64,000 nt of DNA from JBOHSA01 sp050732995 (lineage in GTDB: Bacteria > Gemmatimonadota > Gemmatimonadetes > Gemmatimonadales > GWC2-71-9), in contig JBOHSA010000095.1 in assembly GCA_050732995.1 (NCBI GenBank), positions 1-64,000 of the forward strand, in the 5' to 3' direction. The notes under the pieces are model-generated. The model saw only the letters and a program-made list of their open reading frames with translations, was not told where the DNA came from and ran no database searches. Positions 32,282 through 40,681 of the stretch are shown piece by piece. A program made the translations under genes and the position numbers. Every line of letters begins with the position of its first letter. Within the stretch, counting starts at the first letter, position 1.

Positions 32282-34843
32282 CTAGAACGTAGCCGTGACG
32301 CCCGCGATCACCCGCCGGCCCACGACCGAGCCGCCGTAGATGTGGAACCGTTGCTGGTCGAACAGGTTCGTCGCGATCGCGTGCACGCGGAAGTTGTCGT
32401 TCACCCGGTAGCCCGCGTTCAGGTTGACGATCTGGCTCCAGTCGACCAAGCCACTGAACACGCCCGCCGCCCAGTCGAACGCCGTCTGGCGGCGGACCGT
32501 CAGTCCGGCGTCGATGCCCTGCGCCCCGGCGTACTGCACTGACAGCGTCCCCTTATGCCTCGGCGTGTTGGGGAGCACCTTGTCGCCTGACAGGGTGCCT
32601 TCCGGTTCGTCGAAGTCGAAGAACGAGTAGGAGCCTTCCACGCGGAGCTCATTGGTCAGAAGGAGGCCGCCGCTGAACTCGAGGCCGCGCTCCTTCGCCT
32701 TCCCGGCGTTTGCGTAGGACACGACGATGGCCGTGTTGCCGTTCGCCAGGCGCGTGAGTCCCGCGGCCGCGATGGGCTGGTTCGCGGCGAGGAGCTGCTG
32801 ACGGACCGCGGTCTCCAGCGCCGGGCGGAACTGCGCCGGCACCGCAGCGGGCGAGGTCCAGGGACCGTAGGTGGGATTCACGCCGGGCAAGAGGTCCGTC
32901 ACGAAGTTGCTCAGCTCGTTCTGATACAGGTCGACGCTCACGTACAGCTTCGGCGTGATGTTGCCTTTGTACCCGACCTCGAACCCGTTCACCTTTTCGA
33001 CCGACAGGTCCCGGTTGCCGAGCGCGAGGACCGGCACCGCGGACGAGGTGGTGAACAGGGTGCCCGATGGGACGCCCGCGAGCGCGGGCCCGAGCGGCGA
33101 CGCCCGCAGCCCGGCCTCCAACGCGGCGAGGTTTGCCGGCAGGCCGGCCGGGACGCGCAGGTACCATTCGGAGTAGTTGGGCGTCTGGAACGCCTGGTTG
33201 GCCGTGATGCGGAACGAGTGCTTGTCGTTGGGGCTGAACACCAGGGCGCCTTTGGGCGAGAAGAACGCCGCGATCAGGTCGCCGTCGTCGAGCCGGCCGG
33301 CCAGGACCGCGCGGAGCTGCGGCGTGATCCGGTACTCGACCTGCCCGTAGAGCGACTGGTATTGGTCTCCCCGGTCGTCGTCCGAGGGCTGCATCAGCGT
33401 CCCGTCGGTGTCCAGGTTGTATTGCCGGAACGACGCGCCCAACACCGCCCGTGCCTTGTCCTCCATGAAGCTCCGGTGGACCTGGCCCTCGACGTGGTAG
33501 ATGCCTGACTGCTCCTTCAGGCCCAGGTTCGCCGCGAGGGAGTACTGCGGCTCGACCGTATTCCGCCCCGTGTACCAGGCCATCAGGTTGTAGCTCGGCG
33601 CCGCCCACGCGACGCGGGCCCAAGGCCTGCGCGTCTTGGTAACCTGCACGCGGCCGATCCCGGTGACGAACACCTCGTTTTGCACTTGCGCGTTGCCGTA
33701 TTCGACCGAGCCGACGGAGCCGCCGCCCGCATAGTAGTCGACGCGGAGCGCCCCATACGTGTTGTTCAGGTCGTCCCGGTCGCCGGTGGCCTCGTAGTTC
33801 CGCACCGGGATCGCGGTCTGTCCCTTCAGCGGCCGGGTTTCGAACCCGGGGTTCGGGGGTCGGACGGGCTCGGGCGTGGCATCGGCGTACTCCCGGCGGA
33901 AGTCCAGGGTGTCGCGCCGGGTGCGCGAGCGCGTCCACGTATCACTGCGGTTGTGCCCGACGTTGAAGCGGTAGCCGAAGCGCCCACCGGCGACGAAGCT
34001 CGCCGTGTTCACATCGAGGCGTTTGGTGTCCGGCCCGCCGCCCGCGACGGTGATTTTCGAACCGAGCACTTCGCGCGCCGTCGGCGTGCGGATATCGATC
34101 ACGCCGCTGAACGCGTTCGCGCCGTACAATGCCGAGCCGGGGCCGCGCACGACCTCGATCCGCCCCAGGTCCTCCAGCGGGAGGGACATCCCGTTCCATT
34201 CCTGGGCGCCGAGAAACGCGATGGCCATGTCGCGACCGTCCTGGAGCACGAGCATCCGGCGGTTCAGCGTCGAGTTGTACCCCCGCGCGTTGATGTTGAA
34301 GTCGTTCATGCCGCTCTGCACCACGTCCACCCCGGGCGTCACGGCGAGGGCGAGGGGCACCTGTCCGGCCACCGACGTCGCGCGGGCCACCGCGGGATCG
34401 ACGACGGCGATGGCGGACGGGGCCTCCACGATCCGCTCGGGCGCGCGCGAGGCCGTCGTGACGATGATCTCGCCCAGCGTGATCGGCTCGGCGGAGAGCT
34501 CCGCGCTGACGGTCTGCGTGCCGCCGGCCGCCACCTGGACGGCCTGCTCCTGCGGCCGGTGGCCGAACCAGCGGAACAGGAGGGTCTGAGCGCCCTCGGG
34601 GACGCGCTCAATGGTGAAGCGGCCGTCCGCGGCGGTGACGGCGCTGAGGCGCGTGCCCCGCACCGTGACGCTCACGCCGCCCAGCGGGGTGCCGTCGCTC
34701 TGGCGGACCGCCGTCCCCTGGACGGTGCCGGTGCCCCCGCCCTGGGCGGACGCATCCGGCGTGAAGAGACCGAGGAGGAGGGCGCTGGCGACGGCGCTCG
34801 GGAGCAGACGATGCGGCAATTTAGACGGGCGCTCGGACATCAT
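32282..34843 (-). CDS. TonB-dependent receptor with carboxypeptidase-regulatory N-domain
   Basis: Outer-membrane active-transport receptor, 853 residues. Start ATG 34843 (or the adjacent ATG 34840) with GAGGGAG upstream; earlier in-frame sequence is non-coding. Signal peptide about 1-33 (ending ASAQ). A CarboxypepD_reg-like beta-sandwich (about 38-115) precedes the TonB-box-like EIIVTTA. The plug domain (about 135-245) contains VVRGPGSALYGANAFSGVIDI, and a 22-strand barrel ends in the terminal aromatic TATF. The substrate (siderophore, sugar, peptide) cannot be read. Followed convergently by the plug-like lipoprotein. Confidence 0.92.
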   Translation of the reverse strand: MMSERPSKLPHRLLPSAVASALLLGLFTPDASAQGGGTGTVQGTAVRQSDGTPLGGVSVTVRGTRLSAVTAADGRFTIERVPEGAQTLLFRWFGHRPQEQAVQVAAGGTQTVSAELSAEPITLGEIIVTTASRAPERIVEAPSAIAVVDPAVARATSVAGQVPLALAVTPGVDVVQSGMNDFNINARGYNSTLNRRMLVLQDGRDMAIAFLGAQEWNGMSLPLEDLGRIEVVRGPGSALYGANAFSGVIDIRTPTAREVLGSKITVAGGGPDTKRLDVNTASFVAGGRFGYRFNVGHNRSDTWTRSRTRRDTLDFRREYADATPEPVRPPNPGFETRPLKGQTAIPVRNYEATGDRDDLNNTYGALRVDYYAGGGSVGSVEYGNAQVQNEVFVTGIGRVQVTKTRRPWARVAWAAPSYNLMAWYTGRNTVEPQYSLAANLGLKEQSGIYHVEGQVHRSFMEDKARAVLGASFRQYNLDTDGTLMQPSDDDRGDQYQSLYGQVEYRITPQLRAVLAGRLDDGDLIAAFFSPKGALVFSPNDKHSFRITANQAFQTPNYSEWYLRVPAGLPANLAALEAGLRASPLGPALAGVPSGTLFTTSSAVPVLALGNRDLSVEKVNGFEVGYKGNITPKLYVSVDLYQNELSNFVTDLLPGVNPTYGPWTSPAAVPAQFRPALETAVRQQLLAANQPIAAAGLTRLANGNTAIVVSYANAGKAKERGLEFSGGLLLTNELRVEGSYSFFDFDEPEGTLSGDKVLPNTPRHKGTLSVQYAGAQGIDAGLTVRRQTAFDWAAGVFSGLVDWSQIVNLNAGYRVNDNFRVHAIATNLFDQQRFHIYGGSVVGRRVIAGVTATF

Positions 34844-34953
34844 GACTCCCTCGTGCGGAAAGGTGAAGGATTCTCTCCGGGCCGCCAAAAATGCACCGCC
34901 CCGGGCCGTTCGGCGAGTGGCCCCCCCCCCCTGTCCGGCCCGCCAATCCGGGG

Positions 34954-35847
34954 CTACAGTCCCGGCCGCCACCGTGGCAGCACATCGGTGAACCCGTCCC
35001 GCGTCACCCTGGAGATGCCCCCGCCGCTCACATGGTAGATCCGGAGTTCCCCGTCACTGTCGAAGGCGATCCGGGTGCCGTCGGGGGACCAGGCGGGCAA
35101 CTCGTCGGGCACGGAGCTGGTGGTCAACTGCGCCACCCCGGTGCCATCGGCGTTCATCACATAGAGGGCGTACTCGCCGTCGCGGCGGGACATGAAGGCG
35201 ATCTTGGTGCCATCGGGCGACCAGGCCGGGGTAAGGTCGCCAAACGGGTTGTTCGTGAGGTTCGTCGGGCCGCTCCCGTCGGCGTTCATCACGTAAATCT
35301 CGGCGTTGCCGTTCCGATCCGAGACAAAGGCGATTCTGGTACCGTCGGGCGACCACGCCGGGTGGAGGTCGAGACCGGGGTCGGTGGTGAGCCGGGTGGC
35401 CCCCGTCCCGTTGGCGTTCATGACGTAGATCTCGGCGTTGCCGTCGCGCTCACTGCTGAATACGATCCGCGTGCCGTCGGGCGACCAGCTCGGCTGCCCG
35501 TCCGCTGCGGAGTCCGAAGTCAGGCGCACGACCCCGGTGCCGTTGGCGTTCATCGTGTAGACGTCCAGATTCGGGATGCCATTGCGGGAGTCCCGGTCGG
35601 ATTCGAACGCGAGTTGTTGGCCGTCGGCCGACCAGGCGGGCCAGAAATCGTACGCCAGGCTGTCGGTCAGGTTCACGAGCCCGGTCCCGTCCACATTCAT
35701 GACGAAAACGTCGAACTGCCGGAGGCGCCCCCGGTCGCTCGCGAACGCGACCGCGCCGGCGCCGGGCGGGGGACCCAATTCGGGCGCCTCGTCCGCTCGG
35801 CAAGCCGCCAGGGCCAGGAGGCCTAACGCAGACGCGAGGATTCTCAC
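34954..35847 (-). CDS. PD40-repeat (TolB-like) lipoprotein
   Basis: A 297-residue exported lipoprotein (GTG 35847, GGAGG upstream; lipobox ALAAC, Cys16). The body is six near-identical repeats of about 43 residues (D-V-Y-x-M-N-A-N-G-T-G ... R-L-T ... P-x-W-S-P-D-G-T-R-I-A-F-x-S-D-R), each a TolB/PD40 propeller blade. The repeats are also visible at DNA level with a period of about 129 bases, so unequal recombination could change blade number. No enzymatic motif; presumably binds a partner in the periplasm or outside. It is not TolB itself, which would lie with tolQRA/pal genes. Confidence 0.85.
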   Translation of the reverse strand: MRILASALGLLALAACRADEAPELGPPPGAGAVAFASDRGRLRQFDVFVMNVDGTGLVNLTDSLAYDFWPAWSADGQQLAFESDRDSRNGIPNLDVYTMNANGTGVVRLTSDSAADGQPSWSPDGTRIVFSSERDGNAEIYVMNANGTGATRLTTDPGLDLHPAWSPDGTRIAFVSDRNGNAEIYVMNADGSGPTNLTNNPFGDLTPAWSPDGTKIAFMSRRDGEYALYVMNADGTGVAQLTTSSVPDELPAWSPDGTRIAFDSDGELRIYHVSGGGISRVTRDGFTDVLPRWRPGL

Positions 35848-35901
35848 CGGCGACCTCCGCGTAGAGACGGGTGGGCGGGGGTGGGGAGGCTGGCCACGAA
35901 A

Positions 35902-37032
35902 CTATCCCGCCGCCACCAGGCGCGCCACCGCCCGCGCGTCCCGGTTGATGTTGTGCAATCCGCCCGTGGCGTCGTAGTTGTGTCCCACGAAATACAGGCC
36001 GGGATGGTCGGCGCTTGCGACCCGGCCGTGGCGCAAGGCGAAGCCACGCGCATCCTTACGAATCAGGTCCCCGAACGGGGCCAGGGCCGGCGCGAAGCCG
36101 GTAGCGAGAATCACGTCGTCGAAGGCCGCGTGAGAGCCGTCGGTGAATGTGGCGCCCGTCTCGCTGAATTCGGCAACGCCGGGTGCCACGGTCACGAGCC
36201 CGGCCCGAATGGCGTCGACTAGATGGAACCCGATGACGGGGATGGCTTCGAGCGGGCTGTGGGCGGGGCGGGGGAGCACCGGCGGACCGCGTCGGAGCTC
36301 GGTGACCTTCCCCACAGCGGCCACGAGGAGCTCCTGGAGCGGTCGGGGCAGCTTGCGCACCCAGTAGGACACGTACTGGATGGGGACGCCGAACAGGGTC
36401 AGCGGAACCACGTTGGCACCAGAGCGCACCGCGATCGTGACTCGCGCGCCCGCGCGCGCCAGCTCGCTCCCGATCTCCGCACCTGAGTTTCCGACGCCGA
36501 CCACCAGCACGCGGCGGCCGACGTACGGCTCGGGCTGCCGGTACTCGATGCTGTGCGCGATTCGGCCACGGAACCGCTCGCGGCCCACAAAGGGCGGGAC
36601 TTGTGGGTTCGCGATGATGCCCGTGGCGACGACGAGCGCCCGCGCCGTGAACGACCGCCCCCCCCCTCCCTCCACTCCCCCCCGGCCGCCATGCACCGTC
36701 ACGACCCAGCGACCGTGGTCGAACCGGACGCCGGAGACCGGGCTCCCGGTTTCCACCGGCAGGGCGAACCGGTCCGCGTAGTCACGGAGATACTCCCAGA
36801 ACGCGTGGCGCGGAATGAACACAGGATAGGAGCGCGGAAAGGGGAGACCGGGGAGGCTCGACATGCGCTTGCCCGTGTGCAGCCGGAGGCTGTGGTACAG
36901 GTGGGCCCAGCTATGGCCGACCTGGTCGCCGCGCTCGAGCACGCGATGGGCGATCCCGCGCCGCTCGAGCTGCTGCGATGTCGCCAGCCCGGCCGGTCCG
37001 GCGCCCAGGACGAGGACGTCGCTTTCGCTCAT
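35902..37032 (-). CDS. Flavin-containing monooxygenase-like NAD(P)/FAD oxidoreductase
   Basis: A 376-residue cytoplasmic flavoprotein from ATG 37032. FAD Rossmann motif LGAGPAG (residues 9-15), NADPH motif VGVGNSGAEIG near 168, and the ATGFAP motif near 325 that closes the FAD site. It belongs with FMO / YUC-like / TrkA-type oxygenases. The FMO fingerprint F-x-G-x-x-x-H-S-x-x-Y is present in variant form (RFRGRIAHSIEY). A poly-C tract encodes a Gly-rich loop near 120. Probably oxygenates an aromatic or N/S-containing compound. Divergent from a TetR gene whose operator lies between them, so likely under its control. Confidence 0.85.
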   Translation of the reverse strand: MSESDVLVLGAGPAGLATSQQLERRGIAHRVLERGDQVGHSWAHLYHSLRLHTGKRMSSLPGLPFPRSYPVFIPRHAFWEYLRDYADRFALPVETGSPVSGVRFDHGRWVVTVHGGRGGVEGGGGRSFTARALVVATGIIANPQVPPFVGRERFRGRIAHSIEYRQPEPYVGRRVLVVGVGNSGAEIGSELARAGARVTIAVRSGANVVPLTLFGVPIQYVSYWVRKLPRPLQELLVAAVGKVTELRRGPPVLPRPAHSPLEAIPVIGFHLVDAIRAGLVTVAPGVAEFSETGATFTDGSHAAFDDVILATGFAPALAPFGDLIRKDARGFALRHGRVASADHPGLYFVGHNYDATGGLHNINRDARAVARLVAAG

Positions 37033-37074
37033 GCAGGTTCCAATCTTACGCGCTGGCAAGCGGTTACACAGCTG

Positions 37075-37103
37075 TTGTCCAATACGAACGTTCGTGCTAT
37101 TAT
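37075..37103 (+). promoter_or_regulatory. Promoter of tetR gene with -35/-10 and 17-bp spacer
   Basis: TTGTCC (37075-37080), 17-bp spacer, TATTAT (37098-37103). The predicted start falls about 7 bp after the -10, at or next to the ATG at 37110, implying a leaderless mRNA; no ribosome-binding site precedes that ATG. Confidence 0.6.
37084..37095. promoter_or_regulatory. TetR operator palindrome
   Basis: ACGAACGTTCGT, a perfect 12-bp palindrome in the -35/-10 spacer of the tetR promoter and about 52 bp from the divergent monooxygenase start. It is placed so that the TetR protein would repress its own gene and perhaps the monooxygenase. Confidence 0.75.
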
Positions 37104-37109
37104 CGTGCC

Positions 37110-37703
37110 ATGCGACGCGGCGATCTTACGCGACGAGCGATCCTACACCGCGCCACGGGGCTCGCCAGCAAACTCGGCCTTGGGGGCCTGACCATCGGCG
37201 CGCTCGCCGATGCGCTCGAGCTCTCCAAGAGCGGCCTGTTCGCCCACTTCCGGTCCAAGGAAGCGCTGCAGCTCCAGGTGCTGGAGTTCGGCGCCACGGT
37301 CTTCGTGGACCACGTCGTGCGGCCTGCGCTGGCGGCGCCGCGCGGCGCGCCGCGCATGCGGGCGCTATTCGAGAACTGGCTCGCTTGGGCGCGGTCGAGC
37401 CCGCTTCCGGGCGGCTGCCTGTTCGTTGCCGCGACGACCGAGCTGGACGATCGCCCCGGTCCGGTGCGCGACCAGCTGGTCCAGCTCCAACGCCAGTGGC
37501 TCGACGTCATCGCTGTTTCATTCCAAAAGGGGATCGGCGAGGGGCACTTCCGCCCCGATGCCGATCCGGAGCAGTTCGCTCACGACTTGTATGGGGTGAT
37601 GCTCGCGTTTCATCACGCGTCCCGTCTGCTGAAGGACGCCCGGGCGGCAGCCCGGGCCCGTCGTGCCTTCGACACCCTGCTCGCGGCCGCGCGCCCGAGC
37701 TGA
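37110..37703 (+). CDS. TetR family transcriptional regulator
   Basis: A 197-residue repressor. N-terminal helix-turn-helix (about 28-60) with TIGALADALELSKSGLFAHF and the F-x-S-K-E-A-L closing motif. The ligand-binding C-terminal domain resembles the TetR_C subfamily with GGCLFVAATTELDD near 105. The ATG lies at the predicted transcription start, so translation may be leaderless. A perfect palindrome overlaps its promoter. Controls itself and probably the divergent flavin monooxygenase, and may be cotranscribed with the hydrolase 19 bp downstream, an arrangement seen in inducible catabolic or detoxification modules. Confidence 0.9.
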   Translation: MRRGDLTRRAILHRATGLASKLGLGGLTIGALADALELSKSGLFAHFRSKEALQLQVLEFGATVFVDHVVRPALAAPRGAPRMRALFENWLAWARSSPLPGGCLFVAATTELDDRPGPVRDQLVQLQRQWLDVIAVSFQKGIGEGHFRPDADPEQFAHDLYGVMLAFHHASRLLKDARAAARARRAFDTLLAAARPS

Positions 37704-37722
37704 CCGACCGGGAGCTTCTCGC

Positions 37723-38697
37723 ATGCACCCGTTGCGGCTCGTCTTCTCCGTTCTCCAGCCCGTCGCGCCCCGCCTGGCCGCGCGCTGGGCCGAGCAGCTG
37801 TTCTTCGCCCCGCCACTGTCCCGGCGCCGCTCGCCGCTCACCGCCGAGGGGCGGCGGCTGCTGGAGACCGGCCACGCGTTTACGGTGTCGGTTGGCGGGG
37901 AACGGGTCGCCGCCTGGTCCTGGAGTGACCACGGACGCGACCATCCGGCGGTCTACCTGGTGCACGGCTGGGGCTCGCGGGGAGGCCGGCTCGCCGCCTT
38001 TGTGCCGCCGCTGCTCCGGGCGGGTGTGCGGGTGATCACGTTCGATGCTCCCGGGCACGGGGCATCGGAGGGGCGGCTGAGTTCGATGCCCCAGTTCGCG
38101 CGCGCCTTCCGAGCGGTGGTGGACGCGGCCGGGCCGGCGCAGGGCGTCATCGCGCATTCGATGGGGGCGTCGGCGAGCGCCCTCGCCATGTCCTGGGGGC
38201 TAACGGTCGGGCGGGCCGTGTTCCTGGCGCCCGCGGCCGACCCGTCGGCGTTTGCGGCCCAGTTCGCCGCCGCCTTGGGGCTCGGCCCCCGGATCATGGC
38301 CGGAATGCGCGAGCGCAGCGAGCGGCGTCTCGCCTTCCGCTGGGCGGACCTGAACATCCCGACGCTGGCGCGCGGGATCTCCGCGCCGCCGCCGCTGCTG
38401 GTGTTCCACGACCGGGGGGATGCGGTGGTGCCCTGGTCCGACGGCGCCGCCATCGCCGCCGCGTGGCCGGGACCGGCGGGTGGCCCCGGAGGCGCCGAGC
38501 TGGCCAGCTCGACCGGCCTCGGGCACCGCGACCTGGTGCGCGCGCCGGATGTGGTCGCCCGGGCGGTCGCCTTTATCCTCGAGGGGAGGACACCCCGCCG
38601 CGGGTCTGAACTTCCGTCGGCGCTGGTACCCGAGGACGTCTGGCTGGAGCGGGATCTGTTCGATCGGGAGGCGCGCCGGCGCCGAGTGTTCTCCTAG
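37723..38697 (+). CDS. Alpha/beta hydrolase
   Basis: A 324-residue cytoplasmic alpha/beta-hydrolase; ATG 37723 with GGGAG upstream. The oxyanion-hole region VHGWGSRGG lies near 85, the nucleophile elbow AHSMGAS holds Ser146, a late acid in HDRGDAVVPW near 230 and the catalytic His in GLGHRDLV near 268. Likely an esterase or lipase-type enzyme. It lies on the same strand just after tetR and so may be coregulated with the monooxygenase: a Baeyer-Villiger-like oxidation followed by ester hydrolysis would be a sensible pair, but that is inference. Confidence 0.85.
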   Translation: MHPLRLVFSVLQPVAPRLAARWAEQLFFAPPLSRRRSPLTAEGRRLLETGHAFTVSVGGERVAAWSWSDHGRDHPAVYLVHGWGSRGGRLAAFVPPLLRAGVRVITFDAPGHGASEGRLSSMPQFARAFRAVVDAAGPAQGVIAHSMGASASALAMSWGLTVGRAVFLAPAADPSAFAAQFAAALGLGPRIMAGMRERSERRLAFRWADLNIPTLARGISAPPPLLVFHDRGDAVVPWSDGAAIAAAWPGPAGGPGGAELASSTGLGHRDLVRAPDVVARAVAFILEGRTPRRGSELPSALVPEDVWLERDLFDREARRRRVFS

Positions 38698-38707
38698 GCC
38701 CTGGCGC

Positions 38708-40216
38708 TCAGGCGGCCAGGATGGCGGGCGCGTCGGCGCGGATCGCTTCGGCCACCCGGTCGGCCAGGGCCATGATGGTTACGTAGGGATTGATCTCGAG
38801 CGCGTCCGGGAAGAGGCTGGCATCGGCGACCCGAAGCCAGGGCAGCCCATGGACGCGCCCCCAGGAGTCGGTGACCGAGTCGGTGGCATGTCGCCCCATG
38901 GCGCACCCGCCCATGAGGTGCGCCGCTGACACCGAGATCTTGCCCGGGTTCCAATGGTGGGCACCGATCAGGGATTCCAGGCGATCGGCGTCGCGCGCTT
39001 CGATCAGCGGCGGCTCGGCGAACGGGGCGTGCACCCGTTGCGCGCCGGCGGCGAGGAAGATCCGCGCCGAGGCCAGGGTGCCGCGCGCCAACCCCGCCAC
39101 CGTCTCCGGGGTGAACCGGTAGTGCACGACCGGTTTCCCGGCCCGGTCCACTGTCACCCGGTTGTCCGGGATCGCCCGGTCGCAGGCCAGAACGAGGATC
39201 ATTTGCAGGCGGGGGAAGGCGCGCATCATGGCGCTGTGGGCCGCGCCGAAGCCGGTGATCGCTTTCGCCGTGGTGAACGGGAAGTACATGCAGGTCTCGA
39301 GCACGAACCGTTCGTCGGCCCCGCGGTCCACGAAGAAGCTCTTCGGGTGGCCGACGTCGTTAGTGATGGGGCGGGAGTGCTCGGCGACGAGAATCAGCGC
39401 CGGATGGCAGGTGAAGCCGCGCCCCAGGGCGCGGGGTGCGGGGAGCGAGGAGCGCAAGAGCAGCGCGGCGGTCCCGATCGCGCCGGCGGCGAGGACCACG
39501 AGTCGGGCCTGGACCCGGTGCTCCCCGGGCGCCCATTCCGACGGCGCGCCCTTGGCTCCCGGCGACGGCTCGGCCACGCGGACCGCCAGCCCGCGATCCC
39601 GCCCGATCCGCGTGACCTCGGCCCGCGTGACCACCTCGACACCGGCGCGCTCGGCGAGCGGCAACTGTACCCGGTTGGTGCCCTGCTTCGCCTGGTTCGG
39701 GCAGCCGAGGTTGCACAGGCTCGACCCACGACAACCTTTCACATTGACGGGGAATTGCTCGACGTGGTACCCGGCCGCCCGGCCCCCCGCGACGAACAGC
39801 TGGTTGTTGTCGTTCACTTCCTCGGCCGGGAGCAGGTGCACGTTGTTCTGCTGCAGGTAGGTGCGGGAGCGGCGGGCGAGATCGGCGTGATCCAGCCCCG
39901 GCACATCCCAGCGCCGAATCACGCGCTCCGGCGCGACGAGTGAGGTCCCAGTGTAGACGACGGTCGAGCCGCCGTAGGCGGCCGCGAACGCGAGGGTCAT
40001 CGTGCCATCCGCCGTGAGGAACCCGCCGCCGTCCTCGTACAGCGCGGTGGCCATCTCGAGCTCCCGACCGGTGAACTCGTCGTCGGCGAAACGGGGCCCC
40101 TTTTCGAGCAGCAGCACGCGCACGCCGTCCCGCACGAGCGGGGCCAGCGCCTGGGCGGCCGTGCCCCCGCCGGCGCCCGACCCGATGATCACGATGTCGT
40201 AGGAATGCTCGATCAT
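38708..40216 (-). CDS. GMC family oxidoreductase, large subunit
   Basis: A 502-residue FAD enzyme of the glucose-methanol-choline family (gluconate 2-dehydrogenase / cholesterol-oxidase-like branch). FAD motif IIGSGAGGGTAAQAL at residues 9-23, a cysteine-rich loop (GCRGSSLCNLGCPNQAKQ) near 170 that may carry an Fe-S cluster or disulphides, and the C-terminal catalytic block with GGCAMGRH and the closing INPYVTIMALADRVAE. The ATG overlaps the stop of the small gene upstream (ATGA), giving a two-subunit dehydrogenase. Oxidises an alcohol or sugar alcohol; substrate unknown. Confidence 0.88.
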   Translation of the reverse strand: MIEHSYDIVIIGSGAGGGTAAQALAPLVRDGVRVLLLEKGPRFADDEFTGRELEMATALYEDGGGFLTADGTMTLAFAAAYGGSTVVYTGTSLVAPERVIRRWDVPGLDHADLARRSRTYLQQNNVHLLPAEEVNDNNQLFVAGGRAAGYHVEQFPVNVKGCRGSSLCNLGCPNQAKQGTNRVQLPLAERAGVEVVTRAEVTRIGRDRGLAVRVAEPSPGAKGAPSEWAPGEHRVQARLVVLAAGAIGTAALLLRSSLPAPRALGRGFTCHPALILVAEHSRPITNDVGHPKSFFVDRGADERFVLETCMYFPFTTAKAITGFGAAHSAMMRAFPRLQMILVLACDRAIPDNRVTVDRAGKPVVHYRFTPETVAGLARGTLASARIFLAAGAQRVHAPFAEPPLIEARDADRLESLIGAHHWNPGKISVSAAHLMGGCAMGRHATDSVTDSWGRVHGLPWLRVADASLFPDALEINPYVTIMALADRVAEAIRADAPAILAA

Positions 40217-40629
40217 TCCGTGCCGGCCGCGGCGCGCCGCGCCGCCCACCCGCCCCGGTGCCCCCGATAGCCGATCTCGCGGCTGGCGTCCGGCCGGGCG
40301 TAGTACCCCATCAGGATGAGCGTGCGCAGGCCCCAGAATCCGCGCCGGAGCAGGAGGAGGCGCGCATCCTGGATGGCGGCGAGGAACCGCGCCCTGCGGG
40401 TGGGGTCGAGCGCCGTTAGCGAGCGCCCGTAGCGCAGCAGCGGCAGCCATTGGAGCAGCAGCAGCAGGATTCCGAACTGCCGTCGCATCCGGGCTGGCCG
40501 AGCCGCGAGTGCCCGATCCACGATCCGTTCCAGGCCATCCCAGCCCCGGTCGTCCAGCCGGGACGCCTCCGGCACGACTACCGTGCCGACCGCGCGAAAT
40601 ACGCGACGCCAACCCTCGGGCACGGGCAA
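40213..40629 (-). CDS. Small subunit-like partner of GMC oxidoreductase
   Basis: A 138-residue helical protein related to gluconate-2-dehydrogenase subunit 3-like domains: the N-terminal RAVGTVVVPEA and the C-terminal RRGFWGLRTLILMGYYARPD match the small domain that precedes GMC enzymes. The same domain is fused to the N-terminus of the broken GMC gene near 59.8-59.5 kb (AVAETLVPEA, RKGFQALKRLITLVHYTT), which supports the pairing. No twin-arginine signal is evident. Coupled to the large subunit by ATGA. Confidence 0.72.
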   Translation of the reverse strand: MPVPEGWRRVFRAVGTVVVPEASRLDDRGWDGLERIVDRALAARPARMRRQFGILLLLLQWLPLLRYGRSLTALDPTRRARFLAAIQDARLLLLRRGFWGLRTLILMGYYARPDASREIGYRGHRGGWAARRAAAGTE

Positions 40630-40681
40630 AACCTAGACCCGCCCCACGCGTAGGGCAAGAAAGCCGCATACTCCGAGGCCG

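Noticed and set aside
34954..35847. Repeats of about 129 bases taken as a CRISPR-like array
   Set aside because: They lie in frame inside a gene and encode PD40 propeller blades; no spacer pattern.
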